A stretch of DNA of 64,000 nt from Metaruminococcus_A sp964607135 (GTDB lineage Bacteria > Bacillota > Clostridia > Oscillospirales > Ruminococcaceae): assembly GCA_964607135.1 (NCBI GenBank), contig CAZSIV010000002.1, positions 1 through 64,000 on the forward strand, given 5' to 3'. A program made the position numbers and the translations under genes. Positions 48,891 to 58,594 of this stretch are shown here, piece by piece. Position 1 is the first letter of the stretch. Every line of letters starts with the position of its first letter. The notes beneath the pieces are model-generated. The model was given only the letters and a program-made list of their open reading frames with translations, did no database searches and was not told the origin of the DNA.

Positions 48891-49970
48891 TTGATAGCAT
48901 TTGTTGGTGCATCAGACAGCCGGTATATTGTTACGGAGGTGCTGAGTGAAAAAGGACTGGAGTTTAACGATCTTTCCGACAAAATGATCCGGCTCGACGA
49001 TCTGCAAACGCTTCTTTTAACAGAGGATTACGAACAATATATTATTGATCTCGAATTTTTAGGAACAGAGCCGCGGGAGATCGCGGCTCTGTTCCGTAAA
49101 TTAAAGGAGGTTTCGACTGCCGAATGCATCTTTATTGCCAAAGGTTTTTCTCTGGACAGCATTCTGATCCAGGCGCTGCGAAACGCAGGTTTTCTTAAAT
49201 ATGTTTCCGGGAGAACCATCGGCGTTCAAAAAGAGCAGCTTGCCGCCTGTCTCGACGGAAAGGACAATGCGCTGGAACTTGACCGGGTACAGCAGATACG
49301 TCAGATCGAGGCTGCAGATCAGCCGTCTGTATCCGAAGTTAAAACGTCAAGGACGGTCGCATTCTGCGGAACACAAGCGCGGGTTGGGACAACGACGCAG
49401 GCAATCCAATTTTCAAAATATTTGCAGCTTCGCGGCCTTTCGGTCTGTTATATTGAAGCAAATGAAAATCGTCATGTTGAGGAAATCCCGTCCCTGTTTG
49501 AAATCCAATACCGTGACGACCATCTTTCGCTGATCCGGTTTGAAAACCTTGATTTGTATTATGACGTTTTCCGGATTGCAGAGATTTACGAACGGAAATA
49601 TGACGTATATGTTTTTGACTTCGGAGTTTTTCCGAAAAACAACATCCTGCCGTTTCTGGAAAAGAACATGAAAGTAGTTGTCAGCGGATCAAAGCCGTGG
49701 GAATTGAATGATACTATGCAGGTGTTAAAGGAGCTTCAGGAAAAAGATGTGCAGTATGTTTTCAGCTTTACTGAAAAAGGAATCCGAGAGGATCTGCTTA
49801 AAAGCATGAAGGACAAACGGGGGAATACGTTTTTTTGCGATTATAGTCCTAATATGTTCAATTTGTGCGCTGTGGATAAACCGCTGCACGACGCACTTTT
49901 TGAAAAGCTGAAGATCATGCCGCAGGGCAAAAAGGCGCGCGGCTTCAAAGGAAGGAGAAAGAGCCGATGA
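48891..49970 (+). CDS. TadZ/CpaE-like protein with an altered P-loop
   Basis: 359 residues in two parts: an N-terminal domain of about 145 residues (receiver-like, as in CpaE/TadZ) and a MinD/ParA-like domain. The nucleotide-binding loop reads FCGTQARVGTTTQAIQF (from about residue 157), in which both lysines of the deviant Walker A (KGGVGKT) are replaced, so ATP hydrolysis is doubtful. The later YDVYVFDFGVFPKNNILP fits the Walker B region. TadZ proteins mark a site for a secretion apparatus, which suits the T4SS context. The start is TTG at 48891, eight bases after AAAGGG. It is the second gene of the operon. Confidence 0.78.
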   Translation: MIAFVGASDSRYIVTEVLSEKGLEFNDLSDKMIRLDDLQTLLLTEDYEQYIIDLEFLGTEPREIAALFRKLKEVSTAECIFIAKGFSLDSILIQALRNAGFLKYVSGRTIGVQKEQLAACLDGKDNALELDRVQQIRQIEAADQPSVSEVKTSRTVAFCGTQARVGTTTQAIQFSKYLQLRGLSVCYIEANENRHVEEIPSLFEIQYRDDHLSLIRFENLDLYYDVFRIAEIYERKYDVYVFDFGVFPKNNILPFLEKNMKVVVSGSKPWELNDTMQVLKELQEKDVQYVFSFTEKGIREDLLKSMKDKRGNTFFCDYSPNMFNLCAVDKPLHDALFEKLKIMPQGKKARGFKGRRKSR

Positions 49971-50254
49971 AGATGAAGCCGACACTGCAAAAACGGCTTG
50001 ATGAAGAACAGAAGCAGCGCAGCCGGTACAAAAAGCAGTATGGCATTGAAGATGAAAATATCGTCGTCGTTGAGAAGCGAAGCACCGTGAAAGCAATCGC
50101 CGAGATTCTGCGGCAGTTTATCCGTTGGCTTGCCATTGCTGCGATTGCTTTGCTCTCCCTGTCCGGGCTGTATGCCTGGATTTATTTTTATAAAGAACTG
50201 TCCGACGGCTTACAGGCCGCCGTTCAGGAAATACAAACCCTATTACATTTATGA
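49967..50254 (+). CDS. Small single-pass membrane protein of the transfer operon
   Basis: 95 residues: a basic, helical cytosolic half (LQKRLDEEQKQRSRYKKQYG) and one membrane helix (about 54-75; WLAIAAIALLSLSGLYAWIY), with a short outer tail. It overlaps the stop of the TadZ-like gene by four bases (ATGA), and GGAAGGAG precedes it. It is probably a T4SS accessory membrane protein. Confidence 0.75.
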   Translation: MKMKPTLQKRLDEEQKQRSRYKKQYGIEDENIVVVEKRSTVKAIAEILRQFIRWLAIAAIALLSLSGLYAWIYFYKELSDGLQAAVQEIQTLLHL

Positions 50255-50268
50255 AGGAGTGTCCTGCA

Positions 50269-50589
50269 ATGAAAAAAACATGGAAAACCACATTATCCGC
50301 TGCTGTGACAGTAATCGTTGCCTCGCTGCCGTTTACAGCGTCCGCAGCCGGGGAAGTCAGTACAGATCAATTGCAAAACAGCATCTACAGCTTCGGGGAT
50401 TATTTGATGGGATTTGCCGTCCCGGTTGGTCTGGTTGCATTGGTAATCGGACTGTTTGCTCTGGTTGGAACACAACAGGCAAAACAGTGGGCGAAAGCGC
50501 ACATTTTCTGGGTAGTTGTGGCGATACTTGGGATCATCCTTGCCCCCAGCATCGTCATGTCGGTACAGTCGATGGCACAAGGAGGCTGA
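50269..50589 (+). CDS. TrbC/VirB2-like pilin-type membrane protein
   Basis: 106 residues with a cleavable-type signal (TWKTTLSAAVTVIVASLPFT, ending ASAAG) and two membrane helices (about 45-70, MGFAVPVGLVALVIGLFALV; about 80-100, HIFWVVVAILGIILAPSIVM) joined by a short basic turn. This is the layout of the TrbC/VirB2 family and of Maff2-type proteins in clostridial ICEs, which form or stabilise the conjugative channel or pilus. The ATG at 50269 follows GAAGGAG. It sits directly ahead of virD4. Confidence 0.8.
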   Translation: MKKTWKTTLSAAVTVIVASLPFTASAAGEVSTDQLQNSIYSFGDYLMGFAVPVGLVALVIGLFALVGTQQAKQWAKAHIFWVVVAILGIILAPSIVMSVQSMAQGG

Positions 50590-50595
50590 TTTTGT

Positions 50596-52713
50596 ATGAG
50601 TGCCCGTGAAAAGCTTACAGGACTTCTTAAAGAAGATCAGCCACTGCGGGAGAAATACAAAAGGACGAAGCTCCTGCCGGAAAACGACTTGTTGTCCGAC
50701 CGTCGGGTTCTTCTGGCGGTCGGAATAGGGATCGTTGCGCTATGCCTGTTCGCTGCGCAAATACTCTGCCGGAGTATCGCGAACCTCCCTGCAATGTTTC
50801 ATGGACAGCCGACACACTCCCTGTTGGTTCCATCGCTTGATTTTATAGGGTGGTATTTTTTAGCGTTCCTGATCGGCGCCGGGCTTGCCATTGTTTTCGC
50901 TTACCGGATTCGCAGCTCATTCACCGCTATGAATGTTGGTCAAAAAGGGAAAGCCCGTTTTGCGACCTTTGCAGAGATTCGGGAGACGTATAAAGAAATA
51001 CCGGAAAAGGATTTGGCCTTTCCGGGACGCGGCGGTCTGCCGGTTGCGCGCAGCGGAGACAGGCTGTATATTGACGACAGCATTAATAACAATTTGATCG
51101 AGGCAATCACGCGGGGCGGAAAGGGTGAGATTCTTGTTATTCCGACGATTGATATTTTATCCAGGGCAAAAGAGCAATCCAGTATGGTCATTTTTGACGT
51201 TAAAGGGGAGCTTGCCCGCGCCTCATCCGCAAAGCTTATTGAGCGCGGATACGAAATTTTTATCCTTGACCTGATTGATCCGGAACACACGATGTACTGG
51301 AATCTTCTGCAAATTGTAGTGGACTATTATATGACTGATAAGAGCATGGCCGAAGAAGCCTGCCGGACAATTGCTTCGTCAATTTTTGAGGACAAGAATG
51401 CGAAAGACCGATTTTGGGTCAATGCGCCGATTGATCTGTTTACCGCCGTCGCCATCGCGCATGTCGAGGATTGTCTGAGGGACGGCCATCCGGAAAAGAT
51501 CAACATGTATTCTGTCTATCTCTTTATCGTTACCCTGGAAGCAATGAGAGACGAGAAAAGCAAGGAATCCGCTTTGGATCAGTTCTTTATGAGCCGTCCG
51601 GCTACAGATCGGGCCAGGCTTAAGTATGCGACCATTAAATTTTCCGAAGGGAAAACCAGAGCGTCGATTCTCTCTATCCTCGCCAGCGAGCTGTCGATTT
51701 TTGGATATGAAAACATCGCCAAAATGACGGCGCTGAACACCATTGATCTTTTGAAAATCGGGTTTGGCGATAAGCCGGTGGCAGTATTTTTGCGGGTACC
51801 GCAAAGCAAAAAGCCATTTTATCCGCTGGTGAGTATCTTTGTCAATCAGATGTATTTTCGTCTGACCGATTATGCGTCGTCCCAGAACAAGGGAAAATGC
51901 AGACGGCCTGTTAAAGTAATCGGGGATGAAGCCTTTAACTTTCCGCCGCTGCTCGATGCGGATGGAATGTTATCGGTATGCTTGGGGTATCAGATCAGCT
52001 TTGATTTATATGCGCAGTCCCGTCAGCAGATTTATAAGGTGTATGGGAAAGAAGCGGGCGAGATCATCGAAGATAACTGCTCAACCCTTGTTTACCTGAT
52101 TTCCCCCGGTGAGGACACAAGGAAAATGGTTTCTGAACGCCTTGGAAATTACACCAGCGAAAACGTTTCACGAAGCGGCGGGCGGTTTTCTCTCGGAAAA
52201 AATATCACTGAAAGTTATGAGGAACGGCCTTTGATGTCAACGAAGGAACTGCTCGAAATGAGGGAGGGTGATATGATTGTTGTTCCGCTAATGAAGCGTC
52301 GCAACTTAAAAGGGGAACGCATTATCGCAAGGCCGGTCAAGGCGGCGGGAGAAACGGCAATGAAGTACCGGTATGAATATTTGACAGATTTTGATCCCGC
52401 TGCTGATATCCCCTATGAGGCGCTGCCGTACTCCAAGCCTCTAACGGAGATCGATTTAAACGAGCTTTTTTACTTACCTCAAGAATCTGGACAGCGCCCG
52501 GACACTGAAATTCCGGCGTTACAGCAGGAAGCGCCCTGTCTGCATGGAGAAAAATTAAAATTTGTAGCAAAGAAACTGAACGCGGTCGGTATTTATCTTG
52601 ATAGTTTAGAGACTATTCCAATACCGGAATTGCTGGAACAGATGAAAGAATTTTACCAATTTGGGACTCTGTCAGATATGGATTATACCGCAATGAAAAA
52701 ATTAATTGAATAG
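50596..52713 (+). CDS. VirD4/TraG-type IV coupling protein
   Basis: A 705-residue coupling ATPase that brings the relaxase-DNA complex to the channel. Two N-terminal membrane helices (about 32-55 and 77-100) are followed by the RecA-like motor. The Walker A region reads AITRGGKGEILVIPTI (about residues 170-185), a variant of the usual GxTGSGKG of the family. The Walker B segment is KVIGDEAFNFPPL (about 438-450), and FDVKGELARAS and CLGYQISFDLYAQSRQQIYK are characteristic of VirD4 in clostridial ICEs. GGAGGCTG precedes the ATG. It is the fifth gene of the operon. Confidence 0.92.
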   Translation: MSAREKLTGLLKEDQPLREKYKRTKLLPENDLLSDRRVLLAVGIGIVALCLFAAQILCRSIANLPAMFHGQPTHSLLVPSLDFIGWYFLAFLIGAGLAIVFAYRIRSSFTAMNVGQKGKARFATFAEIRETYKEIPEKDLAFPGRGGLPVARSGDRLYIDDSINNNLIEAITRGGKGEILVIPTIDILSRAKEQSSMVIFDVKGELARASSAKLIERGYEIFILDLIDPEHTMYWNLLQIVVDYYMTDKSMAEEACRTIASSIFEDKNAKDRFWVNAPIDLFTAVAIAHVEDCLRDGHPEKINMYSVYLFIVTLEAMRDEKSKESALDQFFMSRPATDRARLKYATIKFSEGKTRASILSILASELSIFGYENIAKMTALNTIDLLKIGFGDKPVAVFLRVPQSKKPFYPLVSIFVNQMYFRLTDYASSQNKGKCRRPVKVIGDEAFNFPPLLDADGMLSVCLGYQISFDLYAQSRQQIYKVYGKEAGEIIEDNCSTLVYLISPGEDTRKMVSERLGNYTSENVSRSGGRFSLGKNITESYEERPLMSTKELLEMREGDMIVVPLMKRRNLKGERIIARPVKAAGETAMKYRYEYLTDFDPAADIPYEALPYSKPLTEIDLNELFYLPQESGQRPDTEIPALQQEAPCLHGEKLKFVAKKLNAVGIYLDSLETIPIPELLEQMKEFYQFGTLSDMDYTAMKKLIE

Positions 52714-52724
52714 AAAGGAGGGGG

Positions 52725-54758
52725 ATGAAAATCGATCCGTTTGAAACATTGTTACAGTATGATGACTTATTCACTGTAACGAATAATTTTGCACTGTATA
52801 TTCTTCGTTTTCTCGGCTGGTGGATTCTGCGCATCCTGACGATGATGATTACCGCAGTGGAACAGGCGGTCAATGCCTTGTTCCAAAATATTGACTTTAT
52901 AAACAGCCCGGAGATTATGTCTTTAGTCGATCAGCTTAAGCCTGCCGCATGGGGGCTGATGATCGTCGGCGTGATCCTGCTGTTTTACGGTTTGATGACA
53001 AACCGCGTGAAATCGAAGGGACAGATTCCCTTTAATTTTATCTGCTTTTTTATTATTATGATCGGTCTGCCGTCTTTTCTTTCTGAGTTAAATCAGCTCA
53101 CGAGTGCGGGGATCAACACCTTTAAAGACACATCAGAAGCAAGTATGGCACAGACGCTGCTAGATAACGGAATTCAGGATTTATATTATTACGATCAGAA
53201 CAGCTTTTCAGCCGAGGCGCTGAAACAGCGCAATAATATTCCAACTGATAAGATCGAGTATATCAATCCTGTGGAGCTGCTGCGACCAAATCAGGCGCGG
53301 AACCCAGATGTCGTCGGGCAGCAGATCGGTCTTGACAGCAACGGGAACTATCAGTTAAACCAGCTTGGCGACGGACTGTTTGGATGGGAGATTCTGGCCA
53401 GTTACTATTACAGGTATAAGGTAGACTGGATTCCCTTGTTTATTTCCCTGTTTGCGATGTTGATTGCGCTGATTTTTTCTGCTATCAAAATAGGAAAGAT
53501 CATTTTTGAGCTAGGATATAACGTGTATGTACTGCTTTTTGTCTCAGCAATCGACTTGACAAGCGGAGAGCGTACCAAACGAGTATGTTCCGAAATTCTA
53601 TCTCTGTTTTTGGTCCTGATTGCCATTGCCCTTTTATTCCGGGTGTATATTATAGGCGTTTCATGGGTATCCCGCACCTTTGATGGGCTTGCCCAGGCGT
53701 TTGCCATGCTTGGCTTTTCATGGGCGCTGATCGACGGGCCGAATATCGTTCAAAAAATACTCGGAATCGACGCAGGACTTTCTAGCGCATTCCATACAAT
53801 CATGGGAGTTTATCAGGGTGCGAGAGTGGCGACTGGCCTTGCAAAAGGCGCGGCGCATGTTGCGAAATCCGGGTTTCATGGTTTGTCAAAAGCGGCTGGC
53901 GGCACTGCCCATGCAGCAGCGGCAGTTGGCGGCTATACGGCAGGAAGAACGCGAGGATTTCATGAATATGTCAAAGGAAAACAGGAAGCGTCCAAAAGTC
54001 AGGGACGCGCCGGCCCAGTATACGGTTATTCATCCTTCGGAAATTCGTTAGAAGGTGGCAAGCAGCCGCCGAAATTGGGTGATGGAAAATTCCCGGAATC
54101 CGCCGGAAATCCGCCAGCCGATATGGGAACCAGCCCACATGGTGGGAATCCCGTTGGAACGTTTTCACCGGAAATTGGTGGGAACCAATCGGAGAGTCCG
54201 GAGATAAAGAATAATGATGATTTCAGGATAGATCCGTCGAGCAGCGCAGGGCAGAAAAATGTAGGCGAATCGTCGGAACACCCGGAGGTAAATGGGAATG
54301 ACAGCTCCAAGATTGGTGCGCCAGACGACGCAGGACGGCAGAGCGCGGCTGAACCACAGGGACAGCCGGCGGCTAAAAACGAACGGCCAAACGAGCACAA
54401 AGGGCGTGTGTCGGATCGGACGACAACTCTTGGCGGTTTGATAAAGGGCGGCCTTTCTCAAAAGTTTGAACCTTCAAGGGACAAGATGCTGGGTGTTATG
54501 GAGAAGTCCTATGACATTGGAAGAAATACGGCGATCAAAGGGATGCAGAACCGCGATGAGGTGGCAGGGCGGATCAAGAATAAATTTGCGTCTGCCTATG
54601 AACCGCAGCGCCCTGTAAATCCTTCTCATCCACAACCGTCCGCCCCGGCACAACCGCCCCGCCCAGCTGTGGAGAAGGATAAACGTTTACCAGAGCGACA
54701 GCCTAAAGCAACAAAAAAAGGAGGTAAAAAGCGTGGCGGCAATCAATCGAAACCTTGA
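52725..54758 (+). CDS. VirB6-like T4SS membrane protein (pLS20_p028 type)
   Basis: 677 residues. The N-terminal half (1-350) has six or so membrane helices (for example LKPAAWGLMIVGVILLFYGL and WIPLFISLFAMLIALIFSAI) and the opening YDDLFTVTNNFALYILRFLG, which resembles the pLS20_p028 family of Gram-positive conjugation channel proteins, the VirB6 counterpart. The C-terminal half (about 385-677) is hydrophilic and disordered (Gly/Asn/Ser/Pro-rich, ending in a basic KKGGKKRGGNQSK) and lies inside the cell. The ribosome site is AAAGGAGGG. It overlaps the next start. Confidence 0.85.
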   Translation: MKIDPFETLLQYDDLFTVTNNFALYILRFLGWWILRILTMMITAVEQAVNALFQNIDFINSPEIMSLVDQLKPAAWGLMIVGVILLFYGLMTNRVKSKGQIPFNFICFFIIMIGLPSFLSELNQLTSAGINTFKDTSEASMAQTLLDNGIQDLYYYDQNSFSAEALKQRNNIPTDKIEYINPVELLRPNQARNPDVVGQQIGLDSNGNYQLNQLGDGLFGWEILASYYYRYKVDWIPLFISLFAMLIALIFSAIKIGKIIFELGYNVYVLLFVSAIDLTSGERTKRVCSEILSLFLVLIAIALLFRVYIIGVSWVSRTFDGLAQAFAMLGFSWALIDGPNIVQKILGIDAGLSSAFHTIMGVYQGARVATGLAKGAAHVAKSGFHGLSKAAGGTAHAAAAVGGYTAGRTRGFHEYVKGKQEASKSQGRAGPVYGYSSFGNSLEGGKQPPKLGDGKFPESAGNPPADMGTSPHGGNPVGTFSPEIGGNQSESPEIKNNDDFRIDPSSSAGQKNVGESSEHPEVNGNDSSKIGAPDDAGRQSAAEPQGQPAAKNERPNEHKGRVSDRTTTLGGLIKGGLSQKFEPSRDKMLGVMEKSYDIGRNTAIKGMQNRDEVAGRIKNKFASAYEPQRPVNPSHPQPSAPAQPPRPAVEKDKRLPERQPKATKKGGKKRGGNQSKP

Positions 54759-55092
54759 ATATATCATCCCACGGGAGCTGGACAGCAAGACGCAGATTAA
54801 AGCGTCTTTGACGCTATCCGATTTCCTGTTTCTGGCGGCGGTATTAATGTCTGCGTTTCTGGTAAAGGATTTGGTGCATTCAAGCCTGTTTCTTTTTTAC
54901 CTTGGTTTTATCTTTATTACAGGCGTAATTCTCATCATTCCCGCCGGTTCTAGAAATCCAGACAAACGATTTTACCATCAAATCCTTTTGATTGTTATGA
55001 AAAACCGTGGTACCGTTTACTCTATTACTGATCCTTTGGAGGTGAATCAGAACGATGAAAGCGAAACCAAAAATACAGCAGCAGGTGGTTGA
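54733..55092 (+). CDS. PrgI/VirB3-like T4SS membrane protein
   Basis: A 119-residue protein with an N-terminal NLEYIIPRELDSKTQIKASL segment, two close membrane helices (FLFLAAVLMSAFLVKDLVHS and FLYLGFIFITGVILIIPAG) and a short tail, the size and layout of PrgI/VirB3/TcpE proteins that pair with VirB4. It uses GTG at 54733 after AAAGGAGG, and its reading frame overlaps the end of the VirB6-like gene and the start of virB4, so the three are coupled. Confidence 0.82.
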   Translation: MAAINRNLEYIIPRELDSKTQIKASLTLSDFLFLAAVLMSAFLVKDLVHSSLFLFYLGFIFITGVILIIPAGSRNPDKRFYHQILLIVMKNRGTVYSITDPLEVNQNDESETKNTAAGG

Positions 55093-57496
55093 ATATATCC
55101 CGATTGCCGATTACACCGATTTCGGGGCGTTTTCCCTACGTGGGGGAGGATATCTGGATTTACTGCAAATTGTCTGCAAAGACCTAAACTCAATCAAGGA
55201 CTACGATCTGGAGTTTGATATCATGGGCTTTTCAGGGCTTTACAAGACCTATGCCGACGATATTAAAATCATTACTATGAATTATCCGGTCAACGTCCGT
55301 TCCCAGGAATCCTATTGCCGCCGGTTACAGGAGCGAACAGAAAATCCGGCGTGCAGAGATGATCTTGACGGTGAGATCGAAAAACTGGAATATGCTCATG
55401 AGAATTTCCACGAACGTGAATTTTACCTCATGTTTTTCTCAAAGAATATGGAAGTTTATCGTCAGAACTTAACCAGGATCAAAACATATATCGGGCGCGG
55501 CGGCTGTGTTGCGGAGATGGAGCTGAACAAAAAAATTCAGATTCTCCGCAAGATGACGAATATGAACATGAATATTGCGGTTGATAAAGAGCCGGACTAT
55601 ATCCCACAGGGAATCCCGAAGGGGATGAAGTACAACCCATGGCTGGTCTACCAGCTCCAGCCGCAGGGGAATATGAGCTTCATCGATCCACGCATTACCA
55701 AAAAAGGCGACGGCTACGAGGCGTGTATCCACGTTTACGACTATAAGGATCGCGTCGGATTTAACTGGCTGTCCGAGGTAACTCTATATGAGGACACTAT
55801 CGCAACGGTGGATATATCAACGGCCAACCGACACGACGCGATCCGGAATATCAACCGGAGTATGGGAGAACAGATGTCCCGATATTATGACGCTCGCAAC
55901 CGCGTGGAACAGATTAACGCCGAAACGATCCACGGACAGCTTGAAGCGGTCTATCGAGAGATGCAGTCGATGGGCGAAGTAATTAAGGTGACCAGCGTAA
56001 GGATTTACGTTTTTGCCCGAGCACAGGCCGAGCTTGAAAAACGACTGGGGGAAATCATAGACGAGCTGGAGAATCAGGGATATCACGCAGCGGTCTTTCT
56101 GGATGAAAATGAATACGAGTGGCGTTCCTTATTTCTGCCCTTTAAAGAGCAGAAAAAGCTGCATAACCATCGCACTGGTCGATCAATTCCATCCGAATCC
56201 GTCGCCGCGGGCCATCCGTTCCACTTTTCTTCGTTGGACGATCCATGCGGTTATTATTTCGGCATGACAAAGACTGCGGGCGCAGTACGGCTTGACCGTT
56301 ATCAGAAAGACCGAAACCGGCTGTCTTACAGCGGCGTTGTTGTCGGCAACATGCGTTCCGGGAAATCGACGCTGCTCAAACGCTGCGTAAAACTAGATAC
56401 GATTTCAGGCAATTTTGTGCGCGGTTACGCGACCAATGACGAGTTTGATCCACTGATCGAGTATTACGGCGGGACTTCGATCAATCTAGACGGTTCAGAC
56501 GGCTTTCTCAATCTGCTTCAGGTCTATCGGACGAGTGAAACGGAAACCGCTTCTTTTATGAAGCACGTCGCAAAGATAAGCACCTTTTACCGCTTCCTGG
56601 TGCCGGAATGCACCACATATGATATTGCCGAACTGGAGCAGCTGATTAAAAAGCTTTATAAAATCCACATGGGATATGACGAAAACAGCGATACGCAGAT
56701 TACCGGGCTTACACCAGAGGAATACCCAATTTTATCCGATTTGCTGCAAATCGTCCGGGAGGAGCTATACAGCGACCCGGTAAAGAAAAAGGTAAAATCG
56801 GGCTTGTCTGACGAGCATTTCAAACGGGTTGAAAACATTGAACTGGTGTTGTCAAACCTGATCGACGTTTACGGACACATTTTTAATGGGCACTCCTCCA
56901 TCCGGGATTTCTCTGGAGAGCAACTTGTGTTTTTCAATGTCGCCAACTTAAAGCAGTATGGCGACAATATCTTTGACGCGCAGCTTTTCAGTTCGTTTTC
57001 CTTGCTGTGGGATAATCTGATCGCAGTGGGCGCGGAGCAAAAGGAACGCTTTGACCGGGGACAGCTTCAACCGTCGGAAGCAAGAAAGTTTATGATCTAT
57101 ATGGATGAGGCGCACAACTTTATCAATGCCAGAAAACTCACGGCGGTGACGACCTTAAACGAGTACATGCGGGAATCGCCTAAGTTTTTCGGCGGCATTG
57201 TTTTCGCCTCGCAGCGGATTACTGACTTTATTCCTGAAGGGAGCGCGTCGGCCGGTGTAGATGCGATTAAAAATCTGTTTTCGCTGGCGCAGTATAAATA
57301 TCTGTTCCGCCAGGGCTCAGAAAGCCATAACGTTTTACGCGACGCGTTCCGCGGCGAATTGCCGGAAGCGGATTTAGAGGCTTTGCCAACTTTCGATCAG
57401 GGCGAGTGCGTATTGATTATCTCCGGTCTGCAAAGTCTGCGCTTCAAGGTGGATGTAACGCCGCAGGAGCTTGAACTGTTCGCGGGTGGTGCTTAA
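55055..57496 (+). CDS. VirB4-type T4SS ATPase
   Basis: An 813-residue motor ATPase for channel assembly and DNA transfer. The N-terminal part (about 1-400) is the CagE/TrbE/VirB4 domain. The ATPase has Walker A VVGNMRSGKSTLLKRC (about 428-443), Walker B KFMIYMDEAHNFINAR (about 680-695) and SPKFFGGIVFASQRI (the QxxxD-type coupling region). The start at 55055 follows TGGAGGTG and overlaps the PrgI-like gene. VirB4 is the most conserved T4SS protein, and this one clearly belongs with the ICE type of Clostridia rather than with plasmid TrbE. Confidence 0.94.
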   Translation: MKAKPKIQQQVVEYIPIADYTDFGAFSLRGGGYLDLLQIVCKDLNSIKDYDLEFDIMGFSGLYKTYADDIKIITMNYPVNVRSQESYCRRLQERTENPACRDDLDGEIEKLEYAHENFHEREFYLMFFSKNMEVYRQNLTRIKTYIGRGGCVAEMELNKKIQILRKMTNMNMNIAVDKEPDYIPQGIPKGMKYNPWLVYQLQPQGNMSFIDPRITKKGDGYEACIHVYDYKDRVGFNWLSEVTLYEDTIATVDISTANRHDAIRNINRSMGEQMSRYYDARNRVEQINAETIHGQLEAVYREMQSMGEVIKVTSVRIYVFARAQAELEKRLGEIIDELENQGYHAAVFLDENEYEWRSLFLPFKEQKKLHNHRTGRSIPSESVAAGHPFHFSSLDDPCGYYFGMTKTAGAVRLDRYQKDRNRLSYSGVVVGNMRSGKSTLLKRCVKLDTISGNFVRGYATNDEFDPLIEYYGGTSINLDGSDGFLNLLQVYRTSETETASFMKHVAKISTFYRFLVPECTTYDIAELEQLIKKLYKIHMGYDENSDTQITGLTPEEYPILSDLLQIVREELYSDPVKKKVKSGLSDEHFKRVENIELVLSNLIDVYGHIFNGHSSIRDFSGEQLVFFNVANLKQYGDNIFDAQLFSSFSLLWDNLIAVGAEQKERFDRGQLQPSEARKFMIYMDEAHNFINARKLTAVTTLNEYMRESPKFFGGIVFASQRITDFIPEGSASAGVDAIKNLFSLAQYKYLFRQGSESHNVLRDAFRGELPEADLEALPTFDQGECVLIISGLQSLRFKVDVTPQELELFAGGA

Positions 57497-57499
57497 CAT

Positions 57500-58594
57500 A
57501 TGGCAGAATCATCACAGGCAAAGCGAATGGCAAAGGAGCTGGGAAAAGGAGCATATAAGGCAGGAAAAGTCGCTGGGAAAAAGGCGGGACGGTTACTTGT
57601 AAAGATTTTAAAGTGGACTGCCCCTGCCTGGGGCGGCGGTCTCCTAATATTGATCCTGATCGCGGGCGTGATCGGCGCACTGCTTGGCGGAAACACCTCA
57701 CAGGAATACGATCCAACGCCTGTCGCTTCCGCCGTGCGGAAATATGAGCAGGTTGTTCTCAAATATGCCGTCGAAAACGGAATAGAGGACTATGTAAACG
57801 TTTTACTCGCGATCATGCAGCAAGAAAGCGCAGGAGAAGGGACGGACGTGATGCGGTCAAGCGAAAGTCCATTTAATGAACGGTATCCGAAAATTCCCGG
57901 ATCGATCAAGGAGCCGGAGTATTCTATTGATGTCGGTGTCAAACACTTTGCGGAATGTTTGAAACAATCCGGCTGTAGTTCCGTTGACGACGCCGACCTG
58001 CTGTCTCTGGCAATTCAAGGGTACAACTTCGGTTCAGAATACATTGCTTGGGCGCTGGAACGAGATGGAAAATATACACAGGAAAACGCGACTGCCTTTT
58101 CTGAACTGAAAGCGCAGGAGTTTGGCTGGGAAAAATATGGCGATCCATACTATGTTCCGAAAGTCCTCCAGTATTATATGGAAGATATGGACGCGGAATA
58201 TATTTATCCTCTCGCCGATCATCACACCATATCTTCCGGATACGGATACCGGCAGCTGGAGGGCAGACCCGCGGCATTTCATAAAGGTACAGATTTCCCC
58301 GCACCGGCAGGAACGCCGATTCTGGCGTCAGCCGGTGGTACAGTGATTGCAAGCGAGTACAACCGCGGAGGCTACGGCTACCGGATCAAGATTCTTCATG
58401 CAGACGGGGTTATTACCCATTACGCTCACTGCTCAAAACTGCTGGTATCTGCAAATACATATATTACGAAAGGGCAGACCATTGCGTTGGTGGGAAGTAC
58501 GGGTGACTCTACCGGAAATCACCTTCATATCGAAATGATTATGCCAGGAAACCGCTATATTGACCCCATGAGCAAAATCGGAAGGATGATTTAA
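57500..58594 (+). CDS. VirB1-like lysozyme fused to an M23 peptidase
   Basis: 364 residues, a two-activity wall hydrolase that opens peptidoglycan for the conjugation channel. A basic cytosolic start (MAKELGKGAYKAGKVAGKKA) leads to a membrane helix (about 45-70), a lysozyme-like domain (about 85-215; VNVLLAIMQQESAGEGTDVM, with Glu in the QQESAG motif, and ALAIQGYNFGSEY-type end) and an M23 metallopeptidase (about 235-364; HKGTDFPAPAGTPILAS, the HYAH and GNHLHIE zinc motifs). CwlT-like ICE proteins instead join an NlpC/P60 domain; this M23 version is the other common form. It begins four bases after virB4. Confidence 0.92.
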   Translation: MAESSQAKRMAKELGKGAYKAGKVAGKKAGRLLVKILKWTAPAWGGGLLILILIAGVIGALLGGNTSQEYDPTPVASAVRKYEQVVLKYAVENGIEDYVNVLLAIMQQESAGEGTDVMRSSESPFNERYPKIPGSIKEPEYSIDVGVKHFAECLKQSGCSSVDDADLLSLAIQGYNFGSEYIAWALERDGKYTQENATAFSELKAQEFGWEKYGDPYYVPKVLQYYMEDMDAEYIYPLADHHTISSGYGYRQLEGRPAAFHKGTDFPAPAGTPILASAGGTVIASEYNRGGYGYRIKILHADGVITHYAHCSKLLVSANTYITKGQTIALVGSTGDSTGNHLHIEMIMPGNRYIDPMSKIGRMI

